DNA from: Chamaea fasciata
Lineage: Eukaryota > Chordata > Aves > Passeriformes > Sylviidae
Length of the DNA stretch: 64,000 nucleotides
Direction: 5' to 3'
NCBI GenBank assembly: GCA_029207755.1
Contig: JARCOQ010000002.1
Coordinates: 1,798,001 to 1,862,000, forward strand
Shown here: in pieces, positions 1-13,373 of the stretch
How positions within the stretch are numbered: the stretch's first letter is position 1
Layout: each line of letters starts with the position of its first letter
Position numbers and translations under genes: made by a program
The notes under the pieces: model-generated
The model's database searches: none
What the model was told of the DNA's origin: nothing
The model's input: the letters and a program-made list of their open reading frames with translations, nothing else

Positions 1-1054
1 GAGGACAAGAATCCTCAAACGCTGTTTACAGCAAGTGATGCAAGATTTTTGCTCAGCTTTTCAAAATAACCTCGAGATGATGTTCCAGCAGCTCTCGGAA
101 CCCTCAGAGCCACAGCTGCCAAGCAGTTTGTGCTCGTCCCATGGCTGCAACCCTGGATTCACACAGGGAAACCGTGGGTGAGGCAGGCAAGTTTCCATGG
201 AAACCTGCCTAGCTCCTGCCAGGAGGAGCGAAGAAAAAACAACTTTTTTTTTTTTTTTTCCCCCAGAGAGGGTTTTGATGATTTTGACTCAGCATTTTTC
301 CAACAGTTCCATTAATAAATCCCAGGATTTGTAGCTGGGGGCTGCTGATGGAATAACACACTGATCTCAGAGGGAATGACTCCGCTCCTGACTTCCTTAT
401 CAGCAGTTTATCTCAAAGACATCGTTCTTTCCACCTGGGCAAATCCCTGGCACTCTTCCACACAATGCCTGTGAAAGAGTGTGTGCGCACACAAGCCCCC
501 AAAACCCCATCGTAAAGAATAAACTTTCAGTTTCTTACCTCTAACACTCATTTGGTTCTTTTAGAGGAAGGATTAGAGAATTGTTCTGCTGACATGATCT
601 CTCCCAGCTCTGCAATCTACGGATTTTTTTATCTCTCACTGGAATTTTTTTTCCACACTGCATCTTGTTTGAGGGTTTGGGGTTTTTTTCTCCTTGTGGG
701 TGAGGTGATGGGAGGTAAAATTAGATTTTACCACCATGAAATTTACTCACTCTACACCTGAGAACCCCCAGGGCTTATCCTACAACGTGCTGCTACCTTT
801 AGTTCAGATGGAAAGGGAGGTGCACGGATGGCTGGGAGCTTTTGTGCATTACTAATTATGAAAGAACACAAGCTCACTTTAGTATTAGGAATTATGTCTT
901 TTAAGTTTTTCTGCAAGTAAAATTTTGTAAAGATTCCACTGACTCCTGCTGAAAGGGAAAGGATGTTGGTTCTGTCTGAATTGAGAAGTGTTTAAAGAAA
1001 GAGATTGTGCCACTCTTTAAGAGGAAGTTTTCTGGTAAGACGGCATCAGGCAAT
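1..1054. other. Unique non-coding DNA, left edge
   Basis: I see no supported gene here. There is a T run at 244-259. A donor-like site (GTAAGA on the minus strand, about 534-540) has no open exon upstream in any frame. The short ORFs are T-rich low-complexity translations with no family resemblance. Confidence 0.6.
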
Positions 1055-1120
1055 TCCTTCAGGTACTGGAAGGCCTCAGTTTGGTCACCCAGGAGCTTCT
1101 CTTTTCTAGACTGAACAATT
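1055..1120 (-). mobile_element. CR1 LINE fragment (short, old)
   Basis: About 65 bp matching the antisense strand of the 3' part of avian CR1, in the stretch that reads roughly 'CTTCAGGTACTGGAAGGC ... CTTCTCTTTTCTAGACTGAAC' in CR1 copies (the usual text is CTTCTCTTCTCCAGGCTGAAC). The element therefore lies on the minus strand. Both ends are missing and there are several substitutions, so this is a decayed internal scrap. No coding capacity remains. Confidence 0.75.
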
Positions 1121-4100
1121 TAATTAGTGTAAAAATCCAATAAAAAAAAGAATAGAAAGAACAGCCACTGATCAATTACATCCAACAAAGGCACACGTGA
1201 CAGAGCAAGATAATGTAAATAAAAAAGCTGGACACTGCTGCGCTGCCAACGAATCCTTGCATCACTGCAGAGCATCATGCAAACTGCAACAGGAGATAAA
1301 ATTTTGCCAGAGTGCGTACTTAAAGACTTGGCAGGAGCCTCATTTCACTTCATGACTGCACTCAATCCCACAAGCAGCATGCAGAGCAGCAGGGTATCAT
1401 TTCTATTATATCTGACATCAGCAGCTTCAGACAGATAAAGAGATGTCTCTTGGTATCTCATCCCCCCAAGGTCTTTGCAGTTCAGAGCAAAGGATTCTTT
1501 GGAGCATCAAACCCAACAAAAACTTGGTTTAAGATTTGGATAGGTGCTGGAAATGAGGTTGTCAGATTTTTTTTAGCCAGGGAATTGCAGTTTTTTCCTA
1601 TATAAAAACGAGGCTGGAAGTTCAAAGAGGAAGTAACAAGATTACTTTGGCACACAGGATTCTAAGCCTGTTTCTTCTCTTTCAGACTGAAGCCCCGCAG
1701 CTTTTATTTGGGAATGTGAGCTGTGATAATCCCAGGTGACTTCACTGCACCACCAATGTTTATCTTGCTATCTACCCTCTCTAGGTAAATAGCCTGCACA
1801 GAGACAAATCACTTCTTGGCGATAAACTTCATTTTCAGGCTGATCCTAAGGCTTGTTCTACTGTATCCCACCATCCAACAAGGGAAAATAAGCTTCCCTC
1901 CCCCTTTAAAATCTTCCCATGCAAATTTCTACTTGATAGCTCTTAAATGAAGATTTTTCTTACAGTTACTCTGCAAAGGTATTTCTATACACAGGATCTG
2001 GGTGGAACATTGAGTTGTTTCAATGTTGACAAAATTTTCACCCTCCGTTTTTCAGCAGGTTACAAAATAGCTACTTCTGGGGAAAAAAAAAACAAACAAA
2101 AACAAACCAGCAAGGTGGCAGCAAGCAAGAGGAAAGACAGAGAAAAACAAACATTCCTTCAAAGCATTGTGACAATCAAATGAACCTGCTTGTGTTAGCA
2201 TAAAAATTTTCTCCTGCTCGTCCTTCTGGCATCACTTGCATTTGTTAACAGGTTTTATTATTCCCAAATTAATCAGTCAATAAGCACTTGGGCGTTTCTG
2301 CTAAACAGATGTTTTGTTTGAACAGAAGTGGGATGTGTTATGACCCCAGCATCTACCCCCAGCGCTGCAAATTTCTGGTTATTTTCAAAGCAGGCTCCCA
2401 CGCTGAATTTCTTCCTCACCACTCTAAAAACTTGGTTCTGATTAACCTTCTCTTGCTTTGGAAACGACTCCCAGATTGCCAAATATTTCAAGTTGATCTT
2501 CAATAAAATGCTTTGTTAACATGGGATGCACAACACTTTGGCTTCCCTTTCACCTTCCAAGGCCCACGAGAGCAGATTCCCTCTGCTGAGCATCACAGAG
2601 TGGGGAAGGATGTGTGGAAAAGGAGCCAGATTTTATCTCTCTGGAGTGAAGCCTCATCTACACAGAATTCTGTCACATAACTGGTGTAGGATTGTATTTT
2701 AATACCTCTCAGATTCCCCTGGGCTTCTTTTCACACTGTCCTTTTTATTTCACCCTATTCCTCCCCAAAACACTGGATTAATTCAGTACCTTAGAATGGG
2801 AATCACACATGAATTGCCTGAAAAATCACACCAATAATTCCTTCCACAGCTTTACAGAACACACATGATCCTGAGCTCTCTCCACTGGGCATGTCTGAAC
2901 AACGAAGCAGCTGTGATTGGAAGGCTATGGGGAAAAAAATATCTAATACTGCCATCTATTAACTTAAAATAAGGCTAAACAATCATCATAATAAAAAAAA
3001 AATCTCTTAGGAAAACACTTTTCTTATTCAACCTAGCAAGATGCAAAAGCACCAGGAGAGGTTTGATGTTGCAGCTGGGTCTATTTCCACACTTTTCCAT
3101 GACAAGCAGGAAGACGGTGCTGTGGAAATGCCAGCAAATCTCTCTTGTTTAAAGCAGAAAGGTACAAGCATGTAAATATTAAATATTACCCACTGTGCAA
3201 AATGAGAGCTTTCCTTAACAAGCTGTAGGCTTTCCTCTTTAATATGTAGGTTTAGATGGTATTTACGAAAATGAAGAGTAACGGAAGGTATTTTTAATAT
3301 TCAAAGATATACTTCTGTCAAATACATTGTGGTGGTTTTTAAGCCCTAAAAAAGCTTTCTCAAACCCAGAAATTACCAGGAATACTTAGGAGTCAAAGCA
3401 GGAAACATTCCTCTACTCAGAGTTGAAAATGCGTTTCTCTCAACTGCAAAATCCTGATTCCATCCCTGGGCAGAAAGCTATCGTAGAATACATTAAAAAA
3501 TTAATTTTCTACAATCTAACTGAAAATCTCCTCTAGGTGCAGCGGTAATTGCGAGCCCCTGCAGCCCTCCTCCACTGATACAGAAAAGACACTTTTTACT
3601 ACAGTTAAATCTACTCTGTGCAGAAATTTAAGAATTAATCGTCATTCCACAAGCACCAAAAGTGAGGGAAGAATGCTCATTTCTTAGATAAAGGTCATGC
3701 AAATATGGTAGAACCTGTTTGGACCAGTTCACTTCTTGTCTCATCCATTGAATTATGCTTAAGCTGAAAAAGATATTAAGTTATAAATATATATATTAAT
3801 GTAAGAGTAGATTAATTTTTTTTTTTACTGACAATTCTAAAGGATTGTAGTATCAAAAAAAAAAAAAACAGCCAGTGTGCAGAAAAGGGAGATGCTATTT
3901 TCAAAACTGGTAATGTATTTAATTCATCTGCAACTTCTCCAAAGGACACCTCACTCTAGAATTTCCTTTATTTATTTACACATGTGGAAATTCTGACTCC
4001 CATTCCATTCCTTTCTCCTCATAACCACAGACCTTTCCCCCCCTCTGGGAATGCTCTTGATAGCTTCACTAAAACCCCCAAAATGCCCCAAAAAAGTTCA

Positions 4101-6141
4101 TTTACACTCTGAAAGGGCCTGAATTTACCTATCTGATCACTTACTGATTTCAACAGCTATCCAGGTACACTTAAATACTTTATTCGAAGTGATTTTATTC
4201 TGCACCATTTTACATGGGGGACGAGAAAAATTACGCACAGAGGATCAAAAGATAATTGAAATTTCTGCGCAGTGACTAATGGAAAAAAAAAAAAATAGCC
4301 AGACAAAATCTTGGCTTCAATCTCCTGCTTTCCAAGGTGAAAGGAGCATGGAAATAATTAGCCAGTGATAAGATTTCATCCGGGATGTGAAATTGAAAGT
4401 GAGATTATTGATTGACTTCTGAGATGCTGAAATATTAGTGCCTCAGTACTGGAATTGGAGAGAAAAAGGGAAACAGTGAAGGAGATGAAGCTTCTTCCCC
4501 AGTCTGAGGGAGTTTGAGGTTTAGGTTTAGTCAGAAACCCACATGAGCTGAGCTTATTCAGGATGTTAATGTTGGCTGTGCTGATGTTTTCTTTAATCCC
4601 AGTGATTTCATTTCAAGGAAATGTAATTAAGTACCAGTCACACTTTATCTCAGAGTTGCCCCCTGCCTTCACTTTTTCAGTATTTAATAGGTGCCTCAAG
4701 AAGCCAGCAAGTGCTCCAAAACACAGAGGGGAAACGGGAGAAAAACTAAAAATCCCTCAGTAAAATTCTCTTTATGGGAAACAAACAAACAAACAACCCA
4801 GAAAAAAACCCCACTAAACAAATAGAATTTTGGAATATTAATACTTGGCTGTAAAAAAAAAAAATAAATTGTTTATTGCAGCTGGGAAACTGCAGAGTAA
4901 CTAAATACAAGAATGCTTTTCAGAGAGGGATTTATCCTCACCCTTTGGATGCCTGACTTGTGTTAGGTGAGTCCCAGTCCAAGTGCCCCCAGTGACATCT
5001 AACAGAACATTTATTTAGAGGGTTTTACAAGTCTTGACTCGGGTCTCCTCTTCTGGGTTTTGTCATTTTGCTAGGAAGCGACAGATCGGGTTTCTGACTC
5101 CAAATCGGGCTCCTTGCTTAGAAGGAGCGAGTCACACAAACTTCACAGGAAAAGCTAAGAAACAAAAACCCTCCGGAAAAGCCCAGCTGCAGGTGGATTT
5201 CTCTCACAGCTGCTCTCAGGAGTTTGAGGTTGTACAGTCCAGTTATATATTCATCCCTCTCTAGCATTGGTTCCTTAGTGGCAGATTGCAATTAAATAAC
5301 ATACGAAATATAAGCTACAAAACCACTTTGCAGGAACAAGCAGGATGAAGAGCCACTTGTGCAACAAAACACAATCAACCTTACAATTCCTTAGAAATTA
5401 CAGCCAGGAAAGCAAGTGATGATGAATAACCGGTGGGTGTTGAAATAAGGAGAGCTACCAGTTCTTACTATCACTGAACGAGTATGAACGCTGACTAAAA
5501 TCAGCCATTAATTAATAAAAAAATAAAACATCTCAAAGGACGTGCCAGTTACGGATGCAGGACCAGGTTTTTGGCAAATACCATCAAAGACATAAAACCA
5601 GGGACACGCCAAAGCACCCAACAGCGCCACAGGGATGGCGGGGAGAGAGGAGAAGTCACTTTGGGACCTCCAGCTGCAGTGCCCAAGTGCAGACAAGGTC
5701 TCAGCACCCTGGAGCTCATATGGCCACCAGTGAGAGGCCCAGGAAGCCCTGCGAATTCTGTAGCCAGCCCTGCAGCTTTTAAATCTTCTTTTCTTCTCTT
5801 AGAGCTGGGATTGAATGAGCAAGAGATGGAGTTCGTGTTCACACTCAGATGCTTATCAATTCCTATCTATAGCACAGTCTCACAAGCTGTGAGTTCTGGC
5901 TAACAAAGTGAAAAATGGCTCCGTCTCCGTCACCTTACAAAGTCTTTTAAGCACAAACTGTCCAATTATGTGATGACACCTAAATTATTTTTACTTTTGA
6001 CCCAATAACCAAACACCTGAGGCCCGCAAGGCAGATTTTTCTACCCAATTACAAAATACCACCCAGACCCATGGAGAAGAAGGTGAGACAGATGTTCCAA
6101 ACGGTCAGGACGGCCTGAAAGCAGCAGCGCTAAAAGCTCAC
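1121..6141. other. Unique AT-rich non-coding DNA
   Basis: I see no supported gene or recognisable transposon in these 5 kb. The content is AT-rich, with A/T runs near 2085, 3000, 3820-3870, 4283 and 4852, an AAAC tandem run near 4780-4797 and a short AT-alternating stretch near 3782-3800. ORFs of 97-110 codons at 5549-5903 overlap on both strands. They show no splice-site, start-context or domain support, so I treat them as chance. Confidence 0.6.
4780..4797. repeat. (AAAC)n simple repeat
   Basis: About four tandem AAAC units in A-rich sequence. This is an ordinary short microsatellite. Confidence 0.8.
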
Positions 6142-6272
6142 CTTTAATTAACAGCTCAGCAGCGCCAAACAAGCAAAACGACGGATGCTCCTGCAGCCCC
6201 AAATCGTGGGAAATAGCATCCAGCAATGATTGCAATGTGCATTTCACACCCCCCCCAGACGGTGAGGGCTGG
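6142..6272 (-). CDS. Exon-like segment E (unidentified, minus strand)
   Basis: A 131-nt segment preceded on the minus strand by a very strong acceptor: about 25 nt of almost pure pyrimidine ending CCCTGCAG. It is followed by a good donor, AAAG|GTGAGC. Only one frame is open throughout. It gives 43 residues, including CTLQSLLDAISHDLGLQEH and then SFCLFGAAELLIK, which looks like amphipathic helix. The segment starts with one base completing a codon and ends with one base of the next. That entry phase matches the exit phase of the segment at 13255-13373, and the joint codon would be Ser. I do not recognise the family. A chance pseudo-exon remains possible. Confidence 0.35.
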
Positions 6273-9200
6273 CTGCAGGGAGAGAAAGAGCAGGGAAACG
6301 TTGCCCAGTTGTTCAAAGCGCTCTTCTGCTGGCGCTGCATTGCCCTCTGCCCTCCAGACAGAGCTGCCTTTGAGAGCACAGGCCAGGGCACCGTGCCAGC
6401 CCCAGTGCTCTGGCCCGTGCTGCTTCCCAGTGTTCAATCCGTGCGCACAGGGAGAACAGCAGTCGGAGAGGCCGTGAAATGCTCGGCAAGATAAATGTGG
6501 CCTGGGGATTTATTAACTCGTTTTTCTTTCTGAGAAGTGCTGCCCTTTCATGAGCGGCCAAAATATGAACCCTCGGAGCTCCACTGCGGGGAAACTTGGA
6601 GCTTGCTGGCATTTGTTCTGCAGAGAGCGAGAGCTTACAGCATTCCATCCTCCCGAGTTTCTAGGGAGAAGGATATTGTTTAGGACTTTCTTCTCTGTGT
6701 TCTGAACTCCTATTGCCCACCAAATCAGGCAGCAGCAGAAGTGGAACCGAGCGCAGAGAGGACACGGCCACACCTTGAGTTCACAACTACAGGACTTTAT
6801 CTCTTTTGCCCCCTTGCCTGCAGAAAGGAAATCTACTTTTTGGAGTCCCACTGAGCCAAGCTTTATCACATTGTTTATCACTTGGGCTCAGAATCAGATT
6901 TAACCGAAGAACCCTAATCTCAAAGTGAAGCAGGGAGGTCTCAAATTTTTCTGATCACCTCAGAAACAAACTGAGGAGGCTTTACAAACAAAACACCAAA
7001 CCCACACGTCTGAAAATTAGGAACACCTATTATGAGAGAATCAAACGTGCAAAATGGGGGAGTTTCTTAGCTTTTCTGCCAAGAGTGGAGTTGCTATTTT
7101 GAACATAAAAAATCATCTGTGCTGAATTGGAGCTTGAAATACAGAGCTAATTTGGAGGGGGCAGTGAGGGAGAACGAGCAGTGGTGGGCACGTGACAGCT
7201 TCTTGTCATACCCAATTATCTTGCTTCTTCGTATTAAAGCAAAATGTATTTAGACACTGCAAATAAATTATGATATTTCACAAATATATTCACCTAAGGA
7301 AACACTTTAGAACATTTCTTTTTTGAAATATTCTAACCAGTGTGATCACTTCATCTACTATTTCTCTCAGATTTGCATGAGCATTATCCAAATACAATGG
7401 CTTTAAATTTTTTTTTTGTTTTCTAACATCTACTGTAAACCCTGACAGATTTATATATAATGCTGCATGGAAAGGAAAACCATTCATCTGCTGAATGGGG
7501 CAGGAAAATCGTTTTTGAGAACTTTTCCATTACACCTATCCTTTTCCAGGTGAATATATCTGCGTGCTGTTGAGAGGGGAGCGATGAAGTGGCAATAATC
7601 AGCTTGCAGGCAGCTTTCAGCGACTTCCTGGATTACATTTCCGACCAACAAAGCAACCATCAGGCATAAAGTCACCGTTTGTCTCCATCCAGGCTCCTGA
7701 CCTTTAGATTGCCCATTAAAGAGAGGAAGATCAGTTCCTATCCATGTTTTGGCAACAAGAGACATTTTCCTGCTCCAAAGACACATTCATTCTGCAGAAG
7801 TTGCAGCCCAAGTGACGTCCATCTGATTTGGAGGCTTCCTTCCTCTTTACTGGAAAAGGAAGCACATAGAATTATGGGCCAGACTATTAATTGATTTTGA
7901 GGGAGTGGGTTGGAAGGGAGGAAAACACTGCCTGCACAGATAGAAATGCTGGACTCAAGATAACCACAGAGGGGATAAAATGTTGTGTTGCACCTTCATG
8001 GCTTTGGATTGGGCACATTAGAGGCCAAAATGAATCCAAATCTAACAGAAGGAAGTGACATATGACAGCTTTTCTTGCCTTTTATCTAGTAAACAAATAA
8101 CATGCTGGGAAAAAAAAAAAAAGAAAGAAGAGCACACTTCACTTAACCTTCCATGAAGTAGTGAAAGCTGTCTAAGATTATAGAGCCCATGGTGGCCAAG
8201 AAAATTAAATGCCAATTGTTTAATTGGAGTTTCCCAAGAGTAACTGCATGTGAAAGGCTCCAAAAGTGGAGTAAATTCGGCGGCGGGCCCCAAATCCTGC
8301 ACAGCAGAGGGTTGCCAAAGGGAAGTGTGTGGAGATTTCTGGAGAAACAGGCCCACAGGGAAAGGAAGTGAGCTCCAGACACATCCTTTCTGTGACCACA
8401 GGGCTGGTGGGAGCTCATTCCAAGTTTTGTTATTGTGCAGAAGGCCCCGAAGTCAGGAAAACTCAGCAGTGAAAGAACACAAAGCTCTGGCGACACAGAA
8501 GACGCTTGTGTATCCACAGCAGGATCAGTGCAGGTGAAACTCTTCATTTAAATTCTTCCTTTACTTCACTCTAGAGGTGAAGAAGACATTCTATCTCCCT
8601 CTTCCCTAGAACTGGCAGGTTTTGTCATCAAGAAAAGCTCTTCATTGCAGGAAAGAAGTGACCCAAAATCTGTGTCACCCTTGCTGCAGTGAGTCAGTAG
8701 AAACCACAGCTCTCCCAGCTTCCTGCTCCCCCCGATTTCCTTCCAGTGAATCCCACTTCAGATGAAATCCAGGCAACTCAGTGCCAGAAGTTAAACTCTG
8801 TGCACCCTACACACATTTATACATTTCCTATAAACTATGTAGGTGGCCCTCTTGGGTTTGGTTACGTTTTGGACTGATAGCAAAACAAGGAAAGTTCTTT
8901 TAAAGCACAATTAAGTAGAAAAGAAAACTCCAGAGAGGGCAGGAAGGCGGTTGGGACTCAATTAAACACACGTGGAAGTGAACGGACCGACCCGAGTCTA
9001 AACAAGTGCTGGAAAAACAAAAGTGGGAGAAACCGTGGCAGAGGCCAGGCCACATCAGGAGTGCTTTTGCCATCGGGAGGAAAAAGGAGTAGGAGGAAAG
9101 ACCTGTCTGCGTACACAGTGCTTTCACACAGCTTTGTTCCCGAACTTTAAGAGTTCTGGCTCTGTCTCTGGAAAAGGGCTGGATGTTTAGGAACTCACAC

Positions 9201-12200
9201 TTCGAAATGAATGAGCACAGTGGAGTCGCTGTGAACATTCCAGCACCAGACCCACCCGTGGCCCTCCCTCTCCTGCCTTTGGATCAGAGATGGAGCTCAC
9301 CCCGTGCAGGCCTTTCCTCGGCTTTTGCTTTGCAAATGATGTGAACACCTCGTTCCTCGTGGTCTAAAAGAGCAGGCCGCTCTGCTAAACACATATTTAC
9401 AATTCTTTAGTTGGAATAAAAGCTAAGAGAACAACTAGCCCAGAAAATAGGGTGAGTGTTGGGAACATTGTTGTTTTACTGCTTTCCTGGCTACCAGATA
9501 TGCAAAAAAAAAACCAACCCTATGTACAGAGTGGTCTGTAAAGAAGTTACAAGAAGAAACGAAATATAAGTTCTGTTCCTCATCATTAGTGATGGAAAAG
9601 TCTGTGTGTTTCTGTACAAAATCAAGTGCAGGATAAAAAAGGCATTGGCATGGAGAATGCAAGAACAAGGGAAGTGAGAAAAGACTACAGTGATGAGGAG
9701 GGTTCTAACAACTGGTTTTCAAATATCTAAAGTGACACCGCGAGGAGAAAGAGAATAAGGGACCCTCCACGTCTAAAAGAATCGGGATTTGGGGTGACAA
9801 CCATAAATCGTAGCAGGAGATATTCAGTAATGACCCGAGGGAAAGAAATGTAAATGCCACCATTTTCACAGTGGTTCGAATGAAACAGTTGAACAGATTC
9901 CCTGGAGGGGTTTAAACACTGGTTTTTTTAAAAGAATCTCTTTAAATACATTTAATTAATACTAATAATTAATATTAAATACATCTTAAACCCACCCTTG
10001 CTAATGGCAATGGGATGGCCCAGAAGACACCTTGATATCCCCTTTTAGTGCTGCACTTTAGTGAGTTTCAGAACACTTGCTGACACTTCCCATTTTAAAA
10101 AGGAAAAGGAGCATCCTCTTCACATAAGCTCGTGTCCCACTTGAATTTTTCACTGATTAAACATCTCCCAGTGGCTGTTGCAAATCAATTTCCCCTCGGA
10201 CTGAATAATGACCCAAATCCTATACTCTGATGTGCATGGACATACATCTCCTTCACACAATTATTCTGAATTCCAAGTCAGATTTCCGTCAGATATTATA
10301 AAACTAAGCACGGGGTGGATCTTTGGATACGCAAAATGAAAAATAAGTTGAAGATAAAAACATAAAAAAAACAATTAAAAATGTAACCACAGAAGGAAAC
10401 TGTTTTTATATGGGAATACTTATTAATACTTCTGTCCTTTAAGCTTTTTGGGCACGTCACTGGAATCAGTTAAAACACGTTCCAATCACCATTCCCCAAA
10501 CATATCTATTTCCGTATGAATAGGAACTAAGAAAGAAATGAAAGAAAGAATTCAAAGCCAAGTATTTTTAGGCAACGTGTAGGTTTCAGGATCCAAGGTC
10601 AGCTGTAAATTTTGTAGCCAACTCATGCACACTTACTGCTACAAGCAAAACCTCACACCAGGCCATACTGAAATATTTAACAGGTTGTCCTATTTCAAGA
10701 TAAAGGTTTGGCGATGCCTAACAACCCCAAATCTTAGGAACTTTAGGTTATAAAAGAGTTGAAAGATTACATTCCATTCTAAAAGGTCGCCATTTAAGGT
10801 ATGTAAGAATGTTGGATATTTTTGTTGTCATATTACCATTTGAAATCTAGGTTAAAATGCACAGGGTTTTGCCCTCAGTAAATCCTTTCACTGGTTTTAA
10901 GCATTTGGATGTGAGCAGAAGTAGTTTTTTAGTCCCTGACCTCTGGAAAGCATTTCTGCAGTTTGCCACTGAAAACCAGATGAAGCCACTCTCGTTCCCC
11001 CTCCTCCTCACCCGACACAATTTCCTGAGGTTTAGAAGTGGTGCACTCACACGTCCCAGTGCAGAAACAGCACAGAATCTTTTCCCCCTACTCCGTTCAC
11101 ATTTTTCTGATTTGTACACTGATCCGCACCAGCAGAAGGAAATTGTGTCCTGCATGTGACCCCAGAGCCCAGATAAATTATTTGCTTCCCTTTCTGTCAA
11201 AGGCAGAAACATCCATAGAAATACCAGCATCCCAAAGGCAGCTGAGAGCTGTGTTTATGTGCTTCTGGGTTTGGGTGAGCAGCTGGAACTGAGAGAACGA
11301 TTGCAATCCATTGCAGTTTGGGTCAGAATCTGATCTCTTTCCAGAATCAAGTTATGCTTGTAGAAATAAAAATCTGATGAATAAAAAATACCGATGAAAA
11401 CATTATTTTATGAGTACTCTCACTCATTTTCTGCTAGAGCTGCCCTACATTATAAAAAAGTTAAATGTTACATCTTTTAAGTATGTTTAATAAGCTTTGG
11501 ATGCTCCCTAGTCCTGGGGAAAATCAAAGAACTCTGAAGATAATAGAAAATAATTTATATCGAGTCAGGTTATCTCAAAATACCAGCTTTGACTACAATT
11601 GGTATCACTACAGAATATGTCAGGAACGATGCCAACCTTTCCAAACATATAAAAGCTTAATTCCAAGGAAAGGAATTTTAATGTCTACAGACATTTTCTA
11701 TTGTCAGAATAGCTACTACATTTGATAGAGTGTTTATTAATACTAAAAAAACCCAACAGATTTTTAAACTCTTCCCTTTCTCAGGTATAGTGACCTAAAC
11801 CTGAATAAATAAACTTTAAAGGTTTACTTTTGGTTCAAAAGAACACCAAAATGTTAAATGATACTGTTATCACAGGAAGCCTCAGAAACAGAAAATCACA
11901 AATTTAGTTTGCCAGTTCTATGCAAAACAGTTCATGAGCTCAGCTGCTTTAGGAACAGCCTTTCTTTGATCCAGAATGCAAAGATGACATGTCCCCTGTA
12001 CGCCTCCAAACTATTTTATAACGTCAATTTCTTTGTGGAATATTTTGTGTCTAAACCAAGCTCTTAAAAAAAAAACAAAACAACTCTGCCGAACACCACT
12101 TCTTTTCAAGAGTGTGGTCCTAACTGATCTCTCTGCTTATCTCTCATCATAGGCTTGTTCTTCTCTAAGGAAAATAAACCAAAAAAAAGGTGTTGTGCAA

Positions 12201-12420
12201 CACCCAGTTCATCACCTGAGAGGGAGGAAGTGTCTGAACACACACTTGAAAGATTTCTAAACACAACTTTCCCCCCTTACCTCTGAAATGTTCACAAATA
12301 AGCAACACAAACAATCAGTAGTCACTTTGAGGTACAAAATCTCTGAGAATAGTTGGATTTTATGGCTCAAACTACATTAGAAGCTTTTGTCATGGCGTTT
12401 GCTTTGTTTTTCAATTTTAG
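6273..12420. other. Unique non-coding DNA (putative intron between segments D and E)
   Basis: I see no transposon I can name. There is a run of eight C at 6249-6256 in the flanking DNA, short A or T runs near 7410, 8109 and 9507, and an AT-rich patch at 9940-9985 with clustered TAATTA cores. ORFs of 100-134 codons at 6313-6881, 8042-8547 and 10847-11230 overlap in several frames and carry no coherent splice signals. Closed or phase-inconsistent exon-like spots at 9301-9363 and 12281-12342 were considered and not accepted. Confidence 0.5.
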
Positions 12421-12615
12421 GTAAATCTTGAAATGACTTCCCCTAAAAATAATAACATCTCTCATTGTCTGCTTCTTAAAGAAAAATCCCAGAAAGCAAA
12501 AGAAAGATACTTAGTGCACAAACAGTTGTTAAACAGGCATCAAACCATTACTGCATATCTCAAAATTTACCCATCTTGGCAGAGGCATCGTGGAGGAATA
12601 AACCACTGTCATTAG
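12421..12615 (+). CDS. Exon-like terminal ORF (unidentified, plus strand)
   Basis: Directly after a convincing acceptor (pyrimidine-rich, ending CAATTTTAG at 12420) the frame is open for 64 codons and ends in TAG. The translation begins VNLEMTSPKN and later reads QKAKERYLVHKQLLNRHQT, a basic and rather protein-like composition. There is no clear AATAAA within a few hundred bases downstream and no partner exon was identified, so it could be a chance ORF. Function unknown. Confidence 0.2.
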   Translation, partial: VNLEMTSPKNNNISHCLLLKEKSQKAKERYLVHKQLLNRHQTITAYLKIYPSWQRHRGGINHCH

Positions 12616-13254
12616 AGCACCTACAGGGCAGATAAACGCGGTGTAAACATCTGGGTTTTAACTGTTCTGCCATGGGAGGAAAGAAACTTTCCCCCTTGGT
12701 TTTAATTCACTCAGAATTAATTGTACCTGCAAAAATTAACACATTTCTGGAGGTATAAAGTTCTAGTTTTAGGGTTTAATCTACATTTCAAAGTGTGAGC
12801 ACCCAATTTGTCAACTGTGCCACCTTTTACCTCCAGCTCCAAGGGCTCCAATCCCCCTTTCTCTGTTTATTACCACTGCCACGTGAAGCCTCCCTCATAG
12901 GATGGATCTGAACAACCATTTCTGTTGCCAGTGAAATTAAGAATTCCAAAATAACCTCAAGACCTCATGGAACTGTGAGGTAGCAACGACACTGCCTAGA
13001 ATAACCTGTGGCGCTGCCTCCCAAAGCTGATTTCCACTCTGTTTAGAGCCATGGAATTTTTCAAATCGCTCTCAGCAGAGCAGGAAAACCCCTGATTTTA
13101 TGGCAACCGTTACCTCCTTTTTTTCAAACACGTCTATCTCTTTTCTTAGAAGGAAATAATGGAAGAAAATCGTGGCTTTGAAACAAACCAACCCCCAAAC
13201 ATGAGCACTTTGAGGTTAAACATTGTCCACTCCTAGCAGCATCCTGTTTGTTAC

Positions 13255-13373
13255 CTGCGGCTCACCAAGCCCTCATGAGTCACAATCTTAAGGACATTTT
13301 CTAGTGCAACTTCCAGCCTGTCCAGAAAACCAAATTCTATAAATAATCCGGTCACAAGCAGCCAGATGCTTTT
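13255..13373 (-). CDS. Exon-like segment D (unidentified, minus strand)
   Basis: A 119-nt segment with an excellent minus-strand acceptor (CTCCCCCTTCATCTGCAG) and a donor GCAG|GTAACA. An alternative donor, TTG|GTGAGC, lies 11 nt earlier. Only one frame is open. It encodes 39 residues, KSIWLLVTGLFIEFGFLD then RLEVALENVLKIVTHEGL, strongly leucine- and valine-rich as in helical-repeat (HEAT/ARM-like) proteins. It enters in phase 0 and exits in phase 2, which fits the next segment at 6142-6272 without an intermediate exon. This is one of the most protein-like spots in the window, but I cannot assign a family. Confidence 0.35.

Noticed and set aside
534..545. Strong minus-strand donor-like GAG|GTAAGA
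   Set aside because: No upstream segment with an acceptor stays open to the donor.
9301..9363. 63-nt minus-strand segment with acceptor CTGCTCTTTTAG and donor GTGAGC
   Set aside because: All three frames are open, so the frame gives no information, and its phase does not fit the D-E chain.
9865..9880. GGTTCGAAT, similar to a tRNA B box
   Set aside because: No A box, no acceptor-stem complementarity and no cloverleaf around it.
12281..12342. 62-nt minus-strand segment with donor AGAG|GTAAGG and one open frame
   Set aside because: Its entry phase does not fit segment D, its exit does not fit segment E, and D and E fit each other directly. Kept only as a note.
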